Assembly (NCBI GenBank): GCA_963823215.1
Contig: CAWGKT010000012.1
Span: 682,001 to 746,000, forward strand
DNA length: 64,000 nt
Origin: CAIWHR01 sp963823215
Lineage (GTDB): Bacteria > Pseudomonadota > Gammaproteobacteria > Burkholderiales > Casimicrobiaceae
Direction of reading: 5' to 3'
Below the pieces are notes generated by a model, which was not told where the DNA came from, made no database searches, and saw only the letters and a program-made list of their open reading frames with translations. Made by a program: the position numbers and the translations under genes. Position 1 is the first letter of the stretch, and each line of letters opens with the position of its first letter. This document shows, piece by piece, positions 16,115-25,900 of the stretch.

Positions 16115-17795
16115 ATGAACAAGCCGCTCGACAAGACACTGCTAGAACCCGCCGCCGGCGAAGACCGGTGGCAGCGGGAATATGCCGCGCAGATCGGCAC
16201 GGACAAGGACGTGCGCAACCGTTCCGGCATCGCCATCAGGCCGATGTACACGCCGCGCGACTGGAACGGCGATCGGCACGATGCCGACGTCGGCTTTCCG
16301 GGCCAGCCGCCGTACACGCGCGGCATCTACCCGACGATGCACCGGGGCCGGACGTGGACTCAGCGCCAGCTGATCGGGCTCGGCACGCCTGCCGATTACA
16401 ACGCGCGGCTGTCCGCGATCATCGGGCAGGGGGCGAGCGCGGTGTCGCTGATCCCATGCAATTCGGTGTATCGGGGGTACGACATGGACGACGTGCACGA
16501 GGAGCTCCTCGGCACCTGCGGCGTCGTCGTCAACACGGTCGAGCACATGGACACCTGCCTCGCGGGATTGGACCTGGGTTCGATGTCCTGCGCGATGAAC
16601 GACCCGTCGCCGTTCACGCTGCTCGCGTTCCTGCTCGCCACGGGAAAGCGCCGCGGGGTTCCCTGGAGCGCGATTTCCGGCACGTCGAACCAGAGCGACT
16701 ACCTCAGCCACTATGTGGCGAACCACATGTTCTTCCGGATCGCGCTGCCGGGCGCGCGACGGATCCTCGGCGACCACATCGATTTCTGCAACCGGCACCT
16801 GCCGAAGTGGAACCCGATGTCGGTGGTCGGCCAGCACATGCAGCAGGCCGGCGCCACGCCGGCCGAGGCCATGGCATTCACCTTCGCCACCGCGCTGCAG
16901 AACGCCGACGACTGCGTCGCGCGCGGGATGGATCCCGACGAGTTCCTGCCGCGCTTCACGTTCTTCTTCGACATCTCGCTGTCGTTCTTCGAGGAGATCG
17001 CGCGGTTCCGCGCCGGACGCCGCATCTGGGCGCGGCTGGCGCGCGAGCGCTACGGCGCAAAGGATCCGCGGAGCTGGCGCTTCAAGTTCCACGCGCAGAC
17101 CTCCGGCGTCGATCTCACGCGACAGCAGCCGCAGAACAACATCGCCCGCGTCACCGTGCAGGCGATGGCCGGCATCCTCGGCGGCCTGCAGTCGCTGCAC
17201 ACCGACGCTTACGACGAAGCACTGTCCTGCCCGACCGAGCACGGCGCGCGCATCGCGGTGGCCACGCAGAACATCCTGCGCGATGAGGCGCACCTGACCG
17301 ACGTCATCGACCCGCTCGGCGGCAGCTATTACGTCGAGACGCTCACCGACGAGATGGAAGCGCAGATCCTGCGCTCGATGCGCACGGTCGAGGACGCGGG
17401 TGGCATGTACGCCGCCGTCGCGGCCGGCATCGTGCAGAAGGCAGATCGGCGAATCGGCGCGCCGGTTCCAGGATGACATCGAGACCGGCCGCCAGACCGT
17501 TGTCGGCGTCAATGCCTACCGCGTCGACGAGGACCGCAGCGCGCGGCCATCGCAGCCGAAGCCGGATCCGCGCAAGATGCACGACCACATCGCCGCCTTC
17601 CGCGCGTGGCGGGCGGCACGTTCGCAGGAGGCCGTCGCCAAGGCGCTGAACGCGCTGGCCCGCGCGGCCAACGATCCGACGGACAACGTCTTCGCGCAGG
17701 TCGTAGCCGCGGCGGAAGCCGGCTCCACGCACGGGGAAATCTGCGCGACGCTCCGCCGCGAGATGGGGTTCGGGCACGTGCAGGCCGTCGTGTGA
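16115..17795 (+). CDS. Divergent acyl-CoA mutase large subunit (frameshifted at about 17440)
   Basis: Substrate-binding barrel subunit of a B12-dependent acyl-CoA mutase. The frame from 16115 is conserved to IVQK, then an extra G near 17440-17441 (cagaaGGcagatc) shifts it; the next frame continues exactly with IGESARRFQDDIETGRQ and ends at 17795. Removing one base gives 559 residues, the normal large-subunit length. Aligned by eye to Propionibacterium methylmalonyl-CoA mutase, the Tyr89 position is Leu86 (RQLIG), Arg207 is Asn203 (VANHM), while His244 is retained as His241 (GQHMQQAG). The lost Tyr/Arg bind the methylmalonyl carboxylate, so the substrate is something else. The stop overlaps the next gene (GTGA). 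Confidence 0.88.
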
Positions 17796-19372
17796 GTCCA
17801 CATGGACCGGTGAGCGCCGTGCCGCAACCGCGGGAGGCCGCGATTCTCGCCGGCGACCGGCGCGCGATCGCGCGCGCGATCAGCGCGATCGAGCAAGGAG
17901 AGACCGGCGCGCGCGCCATCGCCGTTGCCATTGCCGCGCACCTCGGCCGCGCGCACGTGCTGGGCATCACCGGCGCGCCGGGCGCCGGCAAATCGACGCT
18001 GATCAACGCGCTGCTGGGCGCCCTGCTCGCGCGCGGTCAGCGGATCGCGGTCGTTGCCGTCGACCCCTCCAGTCCCATCACCGGCGGCGCCGTGCTCGGC
18101 GACCGCGTCCGCATGGGCGAGCACGGTGCGCACGAGAACGTCTTCATCCGCTCGCTCGCCTCCCGCGGCCATCTCGGCGGGATGTCGCGCACGACCGGAG
18201 CCATCGTCGACGTGCTGGATGCCGCCGGATTCGACACGATCATCGTCGAGACGGTCGGCGCCGGACAATCCGAAGTCGAGATCACCCGGCTCGCGGACAC
18301 CCGGCTCGTCGTCTGTGCGCCCGGACACGGCGACAGCGTGCAGGCAATCAAGGCCGGCATCCTCGAGATCGCCGACATCCTGGTCGTGAGCAAGGGCGAT
18401 CTGCCGTCCGCCGAGGTCACCGTGCGCGATCTCGAGGACATGCTCCGGCTGCGTCGCGCCGGGATGGCGCCGGTCAAGGTGCTGAAGACCGCCGCAACGC
18501 GCGGGGAAGGCATCGCGGCCGTCATTGACGCCGTCATCGCTCATGCGCAGGAAGCCGGACGCGGGCGCCGTTTCAAGGTCCCGGCGACCCCGTCACCGGA
18601 CGACATCGCGGCGGCGGACCGGGCGATCACGACGCGCCGCTCGGTGCGCGCGTTCCTGCCCACTCCGGTGCCGCGGGCGACGATCGAGGAAATCCTGACC
18701 GTGGCGAGCCGGGCGCCCAGCGGCACCAACACCCAGCCGTGGCATGTCCATGTCCTGACCGGCGAGCGCAAGCGGGCGCTCTCGGAGGCGGTCCTGCGCG
18801 CGCGCCGCGAGGAGCAGGATGCGCACGCAGAGGAGCATCCCTATTATCCGGTCGAATGGTACGAGCCTTATCTCGGTCGGAGGCGGCGCATCGGCTGGGA
18901 CCTGTACGGTCTCCTCGGCATCGACCGCGGCGACACGACCGGCATGCATCGCCAGCACGGACGCAACTATCTCTTTTTCGGCGCGCCGATCGGGCTCATT
19001 TTCACGATCGACCGCAATCTCGAGCGGGGAAGCTGGCTCGACTACGGGATGTTCCTCCAGAACGTGATGGTCGCGGCGCGCGCCCGCGGCCTCGACACCT
19101 GCGCGCAGGCGTCGTTCCTGAAGTTCCACCGTGTGATCAGGCGCGAGCTGTTGCTTGAGGCCACCGAAAGCGTGATCTGCGCGATGTCGCTCGGGCACGC
19201 CGACCCCGACGCGCCGGAAAACCGGCTCGTCACCGACCGCGCGCCGGTCACCGCGTTCGCCCGCTTCACCGGCTTTGACGGGAACGAACCGGAAAGCGTC
19301 GACCCTGACCGCGAAGCGATCGGCAAGTCGCTGCCGGGCGCATCGACGGCCGGCGCCACAACCCGGCGCTGA
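17792..19372 (+). CDS. MeaB-type mutase chaperone GTPase fused to a nitroreductase domain
   Basis: A 526-residue two-domain protein. Residues 10-260 are a MeaB/ArgK G-protein: Walker A GAPGAGKST at 61-69, AVVAVDPSSPITGGA, VLGDRVRM, VETVGAGQSE at 153-162 and SKGD in place of NKxD near 200. Residues 275-520 are an FMN nitroreductase: TRRSVRAFLP, ASRAPSGTNTQPWHVHV, and GMFLQNVMVAARARGLDT. No stop or alternative start separates them, and the MeaB part lacks most of its usual C-terminal dimerisation arm. MeaB protects and reloads B12 mutases, and its GTG overlaps the mutase stop, so it clearly serves this mutase. The flavin domain might reduce cobalamin or act on a pathway intermediate; that is inference. 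Confidence 0.87.
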   Translation: MSPHGPVSAVPQPREAAILAGDRRAIARAISAIEQGETGARAIAVAIAAHLGRAHVLGITGAPGAGKSTLINALLGALLARGQRIAVVAVDPSSPITGGAVLGDRVRMGEHGAHENVFIRSLASRGHLGGMSRTTGAIVDVLDAAGFDTIIVETVGAGQSEVEITRLADTRLVVCAPGHGDSVQAIKAGILEIADILVVSKGDLPSAEVTVRDLEDMLRLRRAGMAPVKVLKTAATRGEGIAAVIDAVIAHAQEAGRGRRFKVPATPSPDDIAAADRAITTRRSVRAFLPTPVPRATIEEILTVASRAPSGTNTQPWHVHVLTGERKRALSEAVLRARREEQDAHAEEHPYYPVEWYEPYLGRRRRIGWDLYGLLGIDRGDTTGMHRQHGRNYLFFGAPIGLIFTIDRNLERGSWLDYGMFLQNVMVAARARGLDTCAQASFLKFHRVIRRELLLEATESVICAMSLGHADPDAPENRLVTDRAPVTAFARFTGFDGNEPESVDPDREAIGKSLPGASTAGATTRR

Positions 19373-19407
19373 GCCGGGGGGGTAACCCGGAACAGGAGAC
19401 CCGCACG

Positions 19408-19845
19408 ATGGACCACAAGACACAGGCGATTAACCGGATCATGCGGCTCGCCGCGCGCGACCCGTTCGTGAATTCCTGCGGCATCCGCTGCGTCGACGCC
19501 GGCCAGGGTCACGCGACGGTGGCACTCGAGGTCGCCGCCGCGCACATCAACTTCAACGGCGCGTGCCACGGCGGCGTGATATTCACGCTGGCCGACACGG
19601 CGTTCGGCCTGGCGTCGAATTCGCACGGCATGATCGCGGTGGGCATCGACGCGCACATAACGTACCACGTCGCGGCGAAACTGGGCGACCAGCTGACCGC
19701 GACCGCCACCGAGCTCTCGCGCACGCGCAAGATCGCCGTCTACCGCATCGACGTAACGCGCGCCGACGGGACGCTCGTCGCCGGCTTCACCGGCACGGTC
19801 TACGTCCTGGCGCGACCCAACGAGCCTGCGCACGGCCACGGCTGA
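19408..19845 (+). CDS. paaI: PaaI-type hotdog-fold thioesterase
   Basis: A 145-residue hotdog thioesterase. The catalytic segment NFNGACHGGVIFTLADTAFG (HGG plus the following acidic residue) is that of PaaI, which hydrolyses stalled aryl- or acyl-CoA esters to free CoA in CoA-dependent degradation pathways. ATG at 19408 has AGGAG upstream. It closes the mutase gene run and converges with the enoyl-CoA hydratase on the other strand, 62 bp away. Confidence 0.88.
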   Translation: MDHKTQAINRIMRLAARDPFVNSCGIRCVDAGQGHATVALEVAAAHINFNGACHGGVIFTLADTAFGLASNSHGMIAVGIDAHITYHVAAKLGDQLTATATELSRTRKIAVYRIDVTRADGTLVAGFTGTVYVLARPNEPAHGHG

Positions 19846-19907
19846 CCCCGCAGCGCCGGCGGTGGCCGGGAATGCGGCGTCGCCGCACACAGCAAGCGCG
19901 GGTGCCC

Positions 19908-20693
19908 TTATCGGCCCTTGAATTTCGGCGGGCGCTTGCCCAGGAACGCCGCCATGCCCTCGTGCCGGTCCTCGGTCGCGCACAGGTAGCCGAACACGTC
20001 GGCCTCCATCGCGTTGGCATTCGCGAGATCGATGTCCTGGCCCCGCTGCACGAGGTGCTTCGCCATCTTCACCGCGAGCGGTCCCTTCGCTGCGATCATC
20101 CGCGCGAGCTTAAGCCCCTCCTCGTGCAGCTGGTCGTGCGGAACGACGCGATTGGCGAGGCCGATGCGCAGTGCCTCGTTGGCCTTCACCTGGCGCCCGG
20201 TGCAGATGATCTCCAGCGCCATCGCCTTGCCCACGACACGCCCGAGGCGCTGCGTCCCGCCGAAGCCCGGACAGACGCCGAGATTGACCTCCGGCTGACC
20301 GAAGACAGCCTTCTCCGAGGCGACGATCCAGTCGCAGGCGAGAGCGAGCTCGCAGCCGCCACCCAGCGCGAAGCCATTGACGAGCGCGATCACCGGGAAC
20401 GGCGAGAGCTCCAGCGAGCGCAGCGTGGCGTGGCCCCGAAGCGCGAACTCGCGGCCTTCGATGACGGTCATCGAGCTCATCGCCGCGATGTCGGCACCCG
20501 CGACGAACGCCTTGTCGCCGGCACCGGTGACCAGCAGGACGCGCGCGTTCGCGTCGGCGTTGACGTGGGCCACGGCCGTGGCGATCTCGTAGAGCACCTG
20601 CGGCGACAGCGCGTTGAGCGCGGCCGGGCGGTTGACGGTCAGCTGCCAGATGCCGGGCTCCGGTTGACCGAGAACGATCGTTTCGTAGGTCAT
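19908..20693 (-). CDS. Enoyl-CoA hydratase
   Basis: A 261-residue crotonase-fold hydratase adding water to trans-2-enoyl-CoA. The oxyanion-hole segments are AFVAGADIAAMSSM near residue 65 and NGFALGGGCELALACD near 105; the two catalytic glutamates lie in the GGGCELA helix and in the PEVNLGVCPGFGGTQRL segment. ATG at 20693 is 14 bp past the stop of the upstream dehydrogenase gene. The pair performs consecutive beta-oxidation steps and probably processes the CoA esters produced by the mutase pathway. Confidence 0.93.
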   Translation of the reverse strand: MTYETIVLGQPEPGIWQLTVNRPAALNALSPQVLYEIATAVAHVNADANARVLLVTGAGDKAFVAGADIAAMSSMTVIEGREFALRGHATLRSLELSPFPVIALVNGFALGGGCELALACDWIVASEKAVFGQPEVNLGVCPGFGGTQRLGRVVGKAMALEIICTGRQVKANEALRIGLANRVVPHDQLHEEGLKLARMIAAKGPLAVKMAKHLVQRGQDIDLANANAMEADVFGYLCATEDRHEGMAAFLGKRPPKFKGR

Positions 20694-20707
20694 GTCCCGT
20701 CCCGCCG

Positions 20708-21562
20708 TCACTTGTAGACGTAGAAGCCGCGGCCCGATTTGCGCCCGAGATGGCCTGCCGCCACCATCTCCTTCAGCAGCAGCGCGGGGCGGTATTTCGG
20801 ATCGTTGAAGTCGCGGTAGAACACCTCCATCACGGCGATCAGCACGTCGAGGCCGACCATGTCGGCGAGCGCGAGCGGGCCGATCGGGTGGCTGCAGCCG
20901 AGCTTCATCCCGTTGTCGATCTCCTCTGCCGTCGCCAGCCCTTCCTGCAGCGCGAACACTGCCTCGTTGATCATCGGGCAGAGTATCCGGTTGACAACGA
21001 AGCCGGGGCTGTTCTTGACGACGATCGGCGTCTTGCCAAGCGTTTTCGCCAGCGCCGCGACAGCGGCCACAGTCGCATCCTCGGTCTGCAGACCGCGGAT
21101 CAACTCGACGAGCGTCATCATCGGCACCGGGTTGAAGAAATGCATGCCGACGAATTTCCCGGGTCGCGACGTGACCGCGGCAAGCTTGGTGATGGAGATC
21201 GACGACGTATTCGTGGCGAGGATCACGGCGGGACCCGCCAGCGCGTCGACCTGCTTCAGGATCTTGACCTTGAGCTCCTCGTTCTCGGTTGCCGCCTCGA
21301 TGACGAGATCGCAGCTCTTCAGCGCGTCGTAGCTCGTTGTGCCGTGGATGCGTTTCAGCGCCGCATCCTTGTCCGCCGCGGTGATCTTTTCCTTCTTCAG
21401 CAGCCGGTCGAGGCTCCCGGTGAGCGCCGCGAGCCCGCGCAGCACCGCGGCTTCCGCGACGTCCACCATCACCACTTCGATGCCCGAAACCGCGCAGGCC
21501 TGCGCGATGCCGTTGCCCATCGTTCCGGCGCCGATGACGCCGACTTTCCTGATTGTGCTCAT
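20708..21562 (-). CDS. 3-hydroxybutyryl-CoA dehydrogenase (3-hydroxyacyl-CoA dehydrogenase)
   Basis: A 284-residue NAD-dependent dehydrogenase. The Rossmann motif GVIGAGTMGNGIAQ is at residues 8-21, the catalytic His in GMHFFNPVPMM near 138, NSPGFVVNR near 184 and the C-terminal dimerisation domain ending RGFYVYK. It oxidises 3-hydroxyacyl-CoA to 3-ketoacyl-CoA. It is the first gene of a two-gene operon with the hydratase. The approximately 150-bp region upstream also holds the promoter of the divergent RND operon. Confidence 0.94.
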   Translation of the reverse strand: MSTIRKVGVIGAGTMGNGIAQACAVSGIEVVMVDVAEAAVLRGLAALTGSLDRLLKKEKITAADKDAALKRIHGTTSYDALKSCDLVIEAATENEELKVKILKQVDALAGPAVILATNTSSISITKLAAVTSRPGKFVGMHFFNPVPMMTLVELIRGLQTEDATVAAVAALAKTLGKTPIVVKNSPGFVVNRILCPMINEAVFALQEGLATAEEIDNGMKLGCSHPIGPLALADMVGLDVLIAVMEVFYRDFNDPKYRPALLLKEMVAAGHLGRKSGRGFYVYK

Positions 21563-21709
21563 GGGGTCTTCGCAAGATGAACGGGAAGTGGTAATTATGC
21601 GCGTCGACCGACGCGGACGTCATCCGCGACCGCCGCCAGGCCGCGTGGCGGGCTTCCCGCGGGGTCGCGCTGCGGCCGCGACCAACCCCGGCCGAATCCG
21701 GAGCTCACC

Positions 21710-22966
21710 ATGCCTTCAGCCATGCCTCCCGAATGCCCTGCCGCAGCGCGGCCTTTTGCCGTCGCCGGCCTCGCGCTGCTCGTCGCCGCCTGCGGCCCCG
21801 CGCCGCAGGGGGGCTTTCAAGGCTTTCCCCCGGCTGCGGTCACGACCCTCGTGCTGCAGTCAAGGACGCTTCCCGTCAGCTACGAGTATGTCGGGCAGAC
21901 GGCGGGGTCGAAGGAAGTCGAGGTCCGGGCGCGCGTGACCGGCATTCTCGACAAGCGCCTGTTCGCGGAAGGCGCGCCGGTGAAGGCCGGGCAGCCATTG
22001 TTCATTATCGATCCGAAGCCGCTGGAAGCGCAGGCGGCGGCGGCCGATGCCGAAGTCGCCCGGGCGCGCGCCCAGCTCACCCAGGCCGAGCGCGAGGTCG
22101 CGCGTCTGAAGCCGTTGGCCGAGCGGCGCGCGATCGGGCAGAAGGAGGCCGACGACGCGATCTCGAACGCGGAGCTCGCCCGCGCGACGATGAAGGCTGC
22201 CGAGGCGCGGCTCGCCGAGGTGAACCTGAGCCTGGGGTACACGCGAGTCAACGCGCCGATCGCGGGCCTGTCGAGCCGCGCGAACAAGTCGGAAGGCAGC
22301 CTCGTCAATGCCAACGAGACGCTGCTCACCATGATTTGGCAGGTCGACCCGATCTGGGTGCCGTTCAACGTCTCGGAAAACGACCGGCTGGGGCTCGAAC
22401 GCGCGGTCGCCGCGGGCCGGCTCGTGCTGCCGAAGGGCAACGCCTACGACGTCACGGTCCGCCTCTCGGACGGCTCCGCGTTCCCGCGCAAGGGCCACAT
22501 CAATTTCAGCGACACGCGCGTGAATCCCGCCACCGGCACCTACGAGATGCGGGCCGAGATCGCGAACGCCGACGGCGCGCTGAAGCCCGGCCAGTTCGTC
22601 CGCGTGGTGCTGAAGGGCGCGACGCGCACCAACGCGATCGCCGTACCGCAGGTCGCCGTGCAGGACGGGCCGCAGGGCAAATTCGTCTATGTGACCGGCA
22701 AGGACAAGGACGGCAAGGACATTGCCGTCGTGCGCCCGATCACGCTGGGCGACTGGGTCGAGGTCGACGGCACGAATCTGTGGCTCGTCGAGGCGGGGCT
22801 CACGGCCGGCGACACGGTGATCGTCGACGGCATCGCCAAGCTGCAGCCGGGCGGCGCGATCGCGCTGGGAGGACCTCCACCCGGTGCGCCCGGCGCCGGC
22901 CAGGGGCCCGCGACGGATGCGCCGCCGCCCAAGGACGGCGCCAAAGCGCCGTCACCCAAGTCCTGA
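21710..22966 (+). CDS. RND efflux periplasmic adaptor (membrane fusion protein)
   Basis: A 418-residue AcrA/MexA-type adaptor. A lipoprotein-like signal (GLALLVAACGP) ends at a Cys near residue 29, so it is probably lipid-anchored. Then the beta-barrel/lipoyl start (VSYEYVGQTAGSKEVEVRARV), the alpha-helical hairpin (residues about 110-170), the second lipoyl half YTRVNAPIAGLSS and the membrane-proximal domain. The Pro/Gly-rich tail is low complexity. It links the inner-membrane pump encoded 15 bp downstream to the outer-membrane channel. ATG at 21722 is an alternative start. Confidence 0.92.
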   Translation: MPSAMPPECPAAARPFAVAGLALLVAACGPAPQGGFQGFPPAAVTTLVLQSRTLPVSYEYVGQTAGSKEVEVRARVTGILDKRLFAEGAPVKAGQPLFIIDPKPLEAQAAAADAEVARARAQLTQAEREVARLKPLAERRAIGQKEADDAISNAELARATMKAAEARLAEVNLSLGYTRVNAPIAGLSSRANKSEGSLVNANETLLTMIWQVDPIWVPFNVSENDRLGLERAVAAGRLVLPKGNAYDVTVRLSDGSAFPRKGHINFSDTRVNPATGTYEMRAEIANADGALKPGQFVRVVLKGATRTNAIAVPQVAVQDGPQGKFVYVTGKDKDGKDIAVVRPITLGDWVEVDGTNLWLVEAGLTAGDTVIVDGIAKLQPGGAIALGGPPPGAPGAGQGPATDAPPPKDGAKAPSPKS

Positions 22967-22981
22967 GCGCGGGCCGCCGAC

Positions 22982-25900
22982 ATGTTTTCGCGCTTCTTCA
23001 TCGACCGCCCGATCTTCGCGGCGGTCATCTCGGTGTTCTTCGTGCTGGCGGGCCTCGCCGCGATGCGCTCGCTGCCGATCGCCCAGTATCCGGAGATCGC
23101 ACCGCCGGTCGTCACCGTGACGGCGGTCTATCCGGGAGCCTCCGCCGAAGTGCTGGAGCAGACCGTCGCCGCGCCGCTCGAGAACGCGATCAACGGCGTG
23201 CAGCAGATGCTCTACATGGAATCGCACTCGACAGCCGCGGGCGTGACCCAGATCACGGTCACCTTCGAGATCGGCACCAACGTCGACGACGCGTCGATCA
23301 ACGTCAACAACCGCGTCAAGCAGGTCGAGCCGCGCCTGCCGCTCGAAGTCCGCCGGCAGGGCGTGGCGGTCGAGCGCGGCTCGTCGTCCTTCCTGCAGGT
23401 GCTTGCGTTCTACTCGCCGGACGGCCGTTACGACGATCTCTTCACCTCGAACTACGTGACGCTGAACGTCCTGGACGAGCTGAAGCGCCTTCCGGGCACG
23501 ACGAACGTCCAGATCTTTGGCGCGAAAGACTACGCGATGCGGATCTGGGTCAAGCCCGACCGCCTCGCCCAGCTCAAGTTGACGCCCGGCGACGTCGCCG
23601 CGGCCATCAACGAGCAGAACGCACAGTTCGCCGCCGGCAAGATCGGCCAGACACCGATCGGCGACAAGCAGGACCTGGTCTACACGATCACGACCCGCGG
23701 CCGGCTCGCGGACCCGAAGGAATTCGGCCAGATCATCCTGCGCGCCAACCCGGACGGCTCGACGGTGCGACTTGCCGACGTCGCGCGCGTGGAACTGGGC
23801 GCGAAGGAATACGATTTCATCGGCCGCTACAACGGCCGCCAGGCCACTCTCGTCGGCATCTTCCTCGCGCCCGGCGCCAACGCGCTCGACGTCGCGAAGA
23901 TCGTCCACAGCCGCGCCGAGGCGCTCGCGCAGAAGTTTCCCGAGGGCCTCGCCTACGCCGTTCCGTACGACACCACGCATTTTGTCGAAGTGTCGATCAA
24001 GGAAGTAGTCAAGACGCTGGCCGAGGCCATGCTGCTGGTGTTCCTCGTCGTCTATCTCTTTCTGCAAAGCTGGCGGGCTGCGGTGATTCCGTTCATCGCG
24101 GTGCCGGTCTCGCTGATCGGCACTTTCGCCGGCCTCTATGCGCTCGGCTACTCGATCAACACGCTGACGCTGTTCGGGATGGTGCTCGCCATCGGCATCG
24201 TCGTCGACGACGCGATCGTCGTGTTGGAGAACGTCGAGCGGATCATGCGCGAGGAGAAGCTGCGCCCGCGCGAGGCCGCAGTCAAGGCGATGCGCGAAGT
24301 GACAGGGCCGATCATCGCGATCGTGCTGACCCTGTGCGCGGTGTTCGTGCCGATCGCGTTCCTGGGCGGCTTGACCGGCGAGCTCTATCGTCAGTTCGCG
24401 GTGACCATCGCGATCGCGGTGGTCATTTCCGGCATCGTCGCACTGACGCTGTCGCCCGCGCTCTGCGTCGTGATGCTGCAGCACGGCCACCGCCCGCCGG
24501 GGCGTTTCTTCACCTGGTTCAACGGCTGGTTCGCGCGCGTCACCCACCACTACTCTGATGGCGTGATCTGGATGCTCCGGCGCGGGAGTGTCGGCGTCGT
24601 GCTCTTTGCGGCGATGGTGGCGGTCACCGCGGGCTTGTGGAAGTTCACGCCCGGGAGCCTCGTCCCCGACGAGGACCAGGGCTTCTACATCGGCGCCGTG
24701 TTCCTGCCGGACGGCGCGTCGCTCGAGCGCACGGACAAGGTCGTGAAGCAGGTCGAGGAGGCCATCCGCGCCAATCCGGCGAACCAGGACGTCGTCTCGT
24801 TCACCGGCTTCGATTTCATCGGCGGCGGCTTCCGCAACAGTGCGGCGACCCTCTTCGTCGTGCAGGTGCCATGGGACAAGCGCGAGGTGACCGCGGCGAG
24901 CCTCGTCGGCGAGCTGTTCGGCCGGACGGTGGGCATCAAGGAGGCGCTGGTGCTGGCGTTCAATCCGCCGGCGATCTTCGGCCTGGGCACGACCGGCGGG
25001 TTCGAGTTCTACATCCAGAATCGCGGCGACGGCGGCGCGAAGCGGCTCTCCGAAGTGACGCAGGCGTTCCTCGCGCGCGCGAACAGCGACCCGGAGCTCG
25101 GCGGCGCGCAGACGCTGTGGCGCGCGAGCGTCCCGCAGCTCTTCGTTGACACCGACCGCGAAAAGGCGAAGAAGCTCGGCGTGCCGATCGACGACGTCTA
25201 CAACGCCCTCGCCGGCACGCTCGGCACCTACTACGTCAACGATTTCAACAAGTATGGCCGGACGTGGCAGGTGCTGATGTCGGCTGATCCCGCGTATCGC
25301 ACGCGGCCCGATGACATCGGCGGCGTCTACGTGCGCTCGGCCAAAGGCGAGATGATCCCGCTGTCGTCGCTCGCGACAGTCAAGTTCTCCTCCGGCCCTG
25401 ACGCGCTCGATCGCTTCAACAATCTGCCCGCCGTCAAGATCATTGGTCAGGCGGCGCCCGGCTTTTCCTCGGGCCAGGCAATCGCGCGCGTCGAGAGAAT
25501 CGCCGCCGAAGTGCTGCCTCCGGATTTCAGCTTCGACTGGGGCGGCACCTCGTACCAGGAGAAGCGCTCGGGTGGCGCATCCGGCTTCGCGCTGGCGCTG
25601 GCGGTGATCATGGTGTTCCTGATCCTGTCGGCCCAATACGAGCGATGGTCGCTGCCGCTCTCGGTGCTGCTCGCGCTGCCCTTCGGCACGTTCGGCGCGC
25701 TCGCGGCCGTGTGGCTGCGCGGGCTCACCAACGACGTCTACTTCCAGATCGGCCTCGTCACGCTGCTCGGCCTCGCGGCGAAGAACGCGATCCTGATCGT
25801 CGAGTTCGCGCTGCTGAAGCACGAGGAGGGCCTGTCCACATCGGCGGCGGCGATCGAGGCTGCGCGGCTGCGATTCCGGCCGATCCTGATGACCTCGCTC

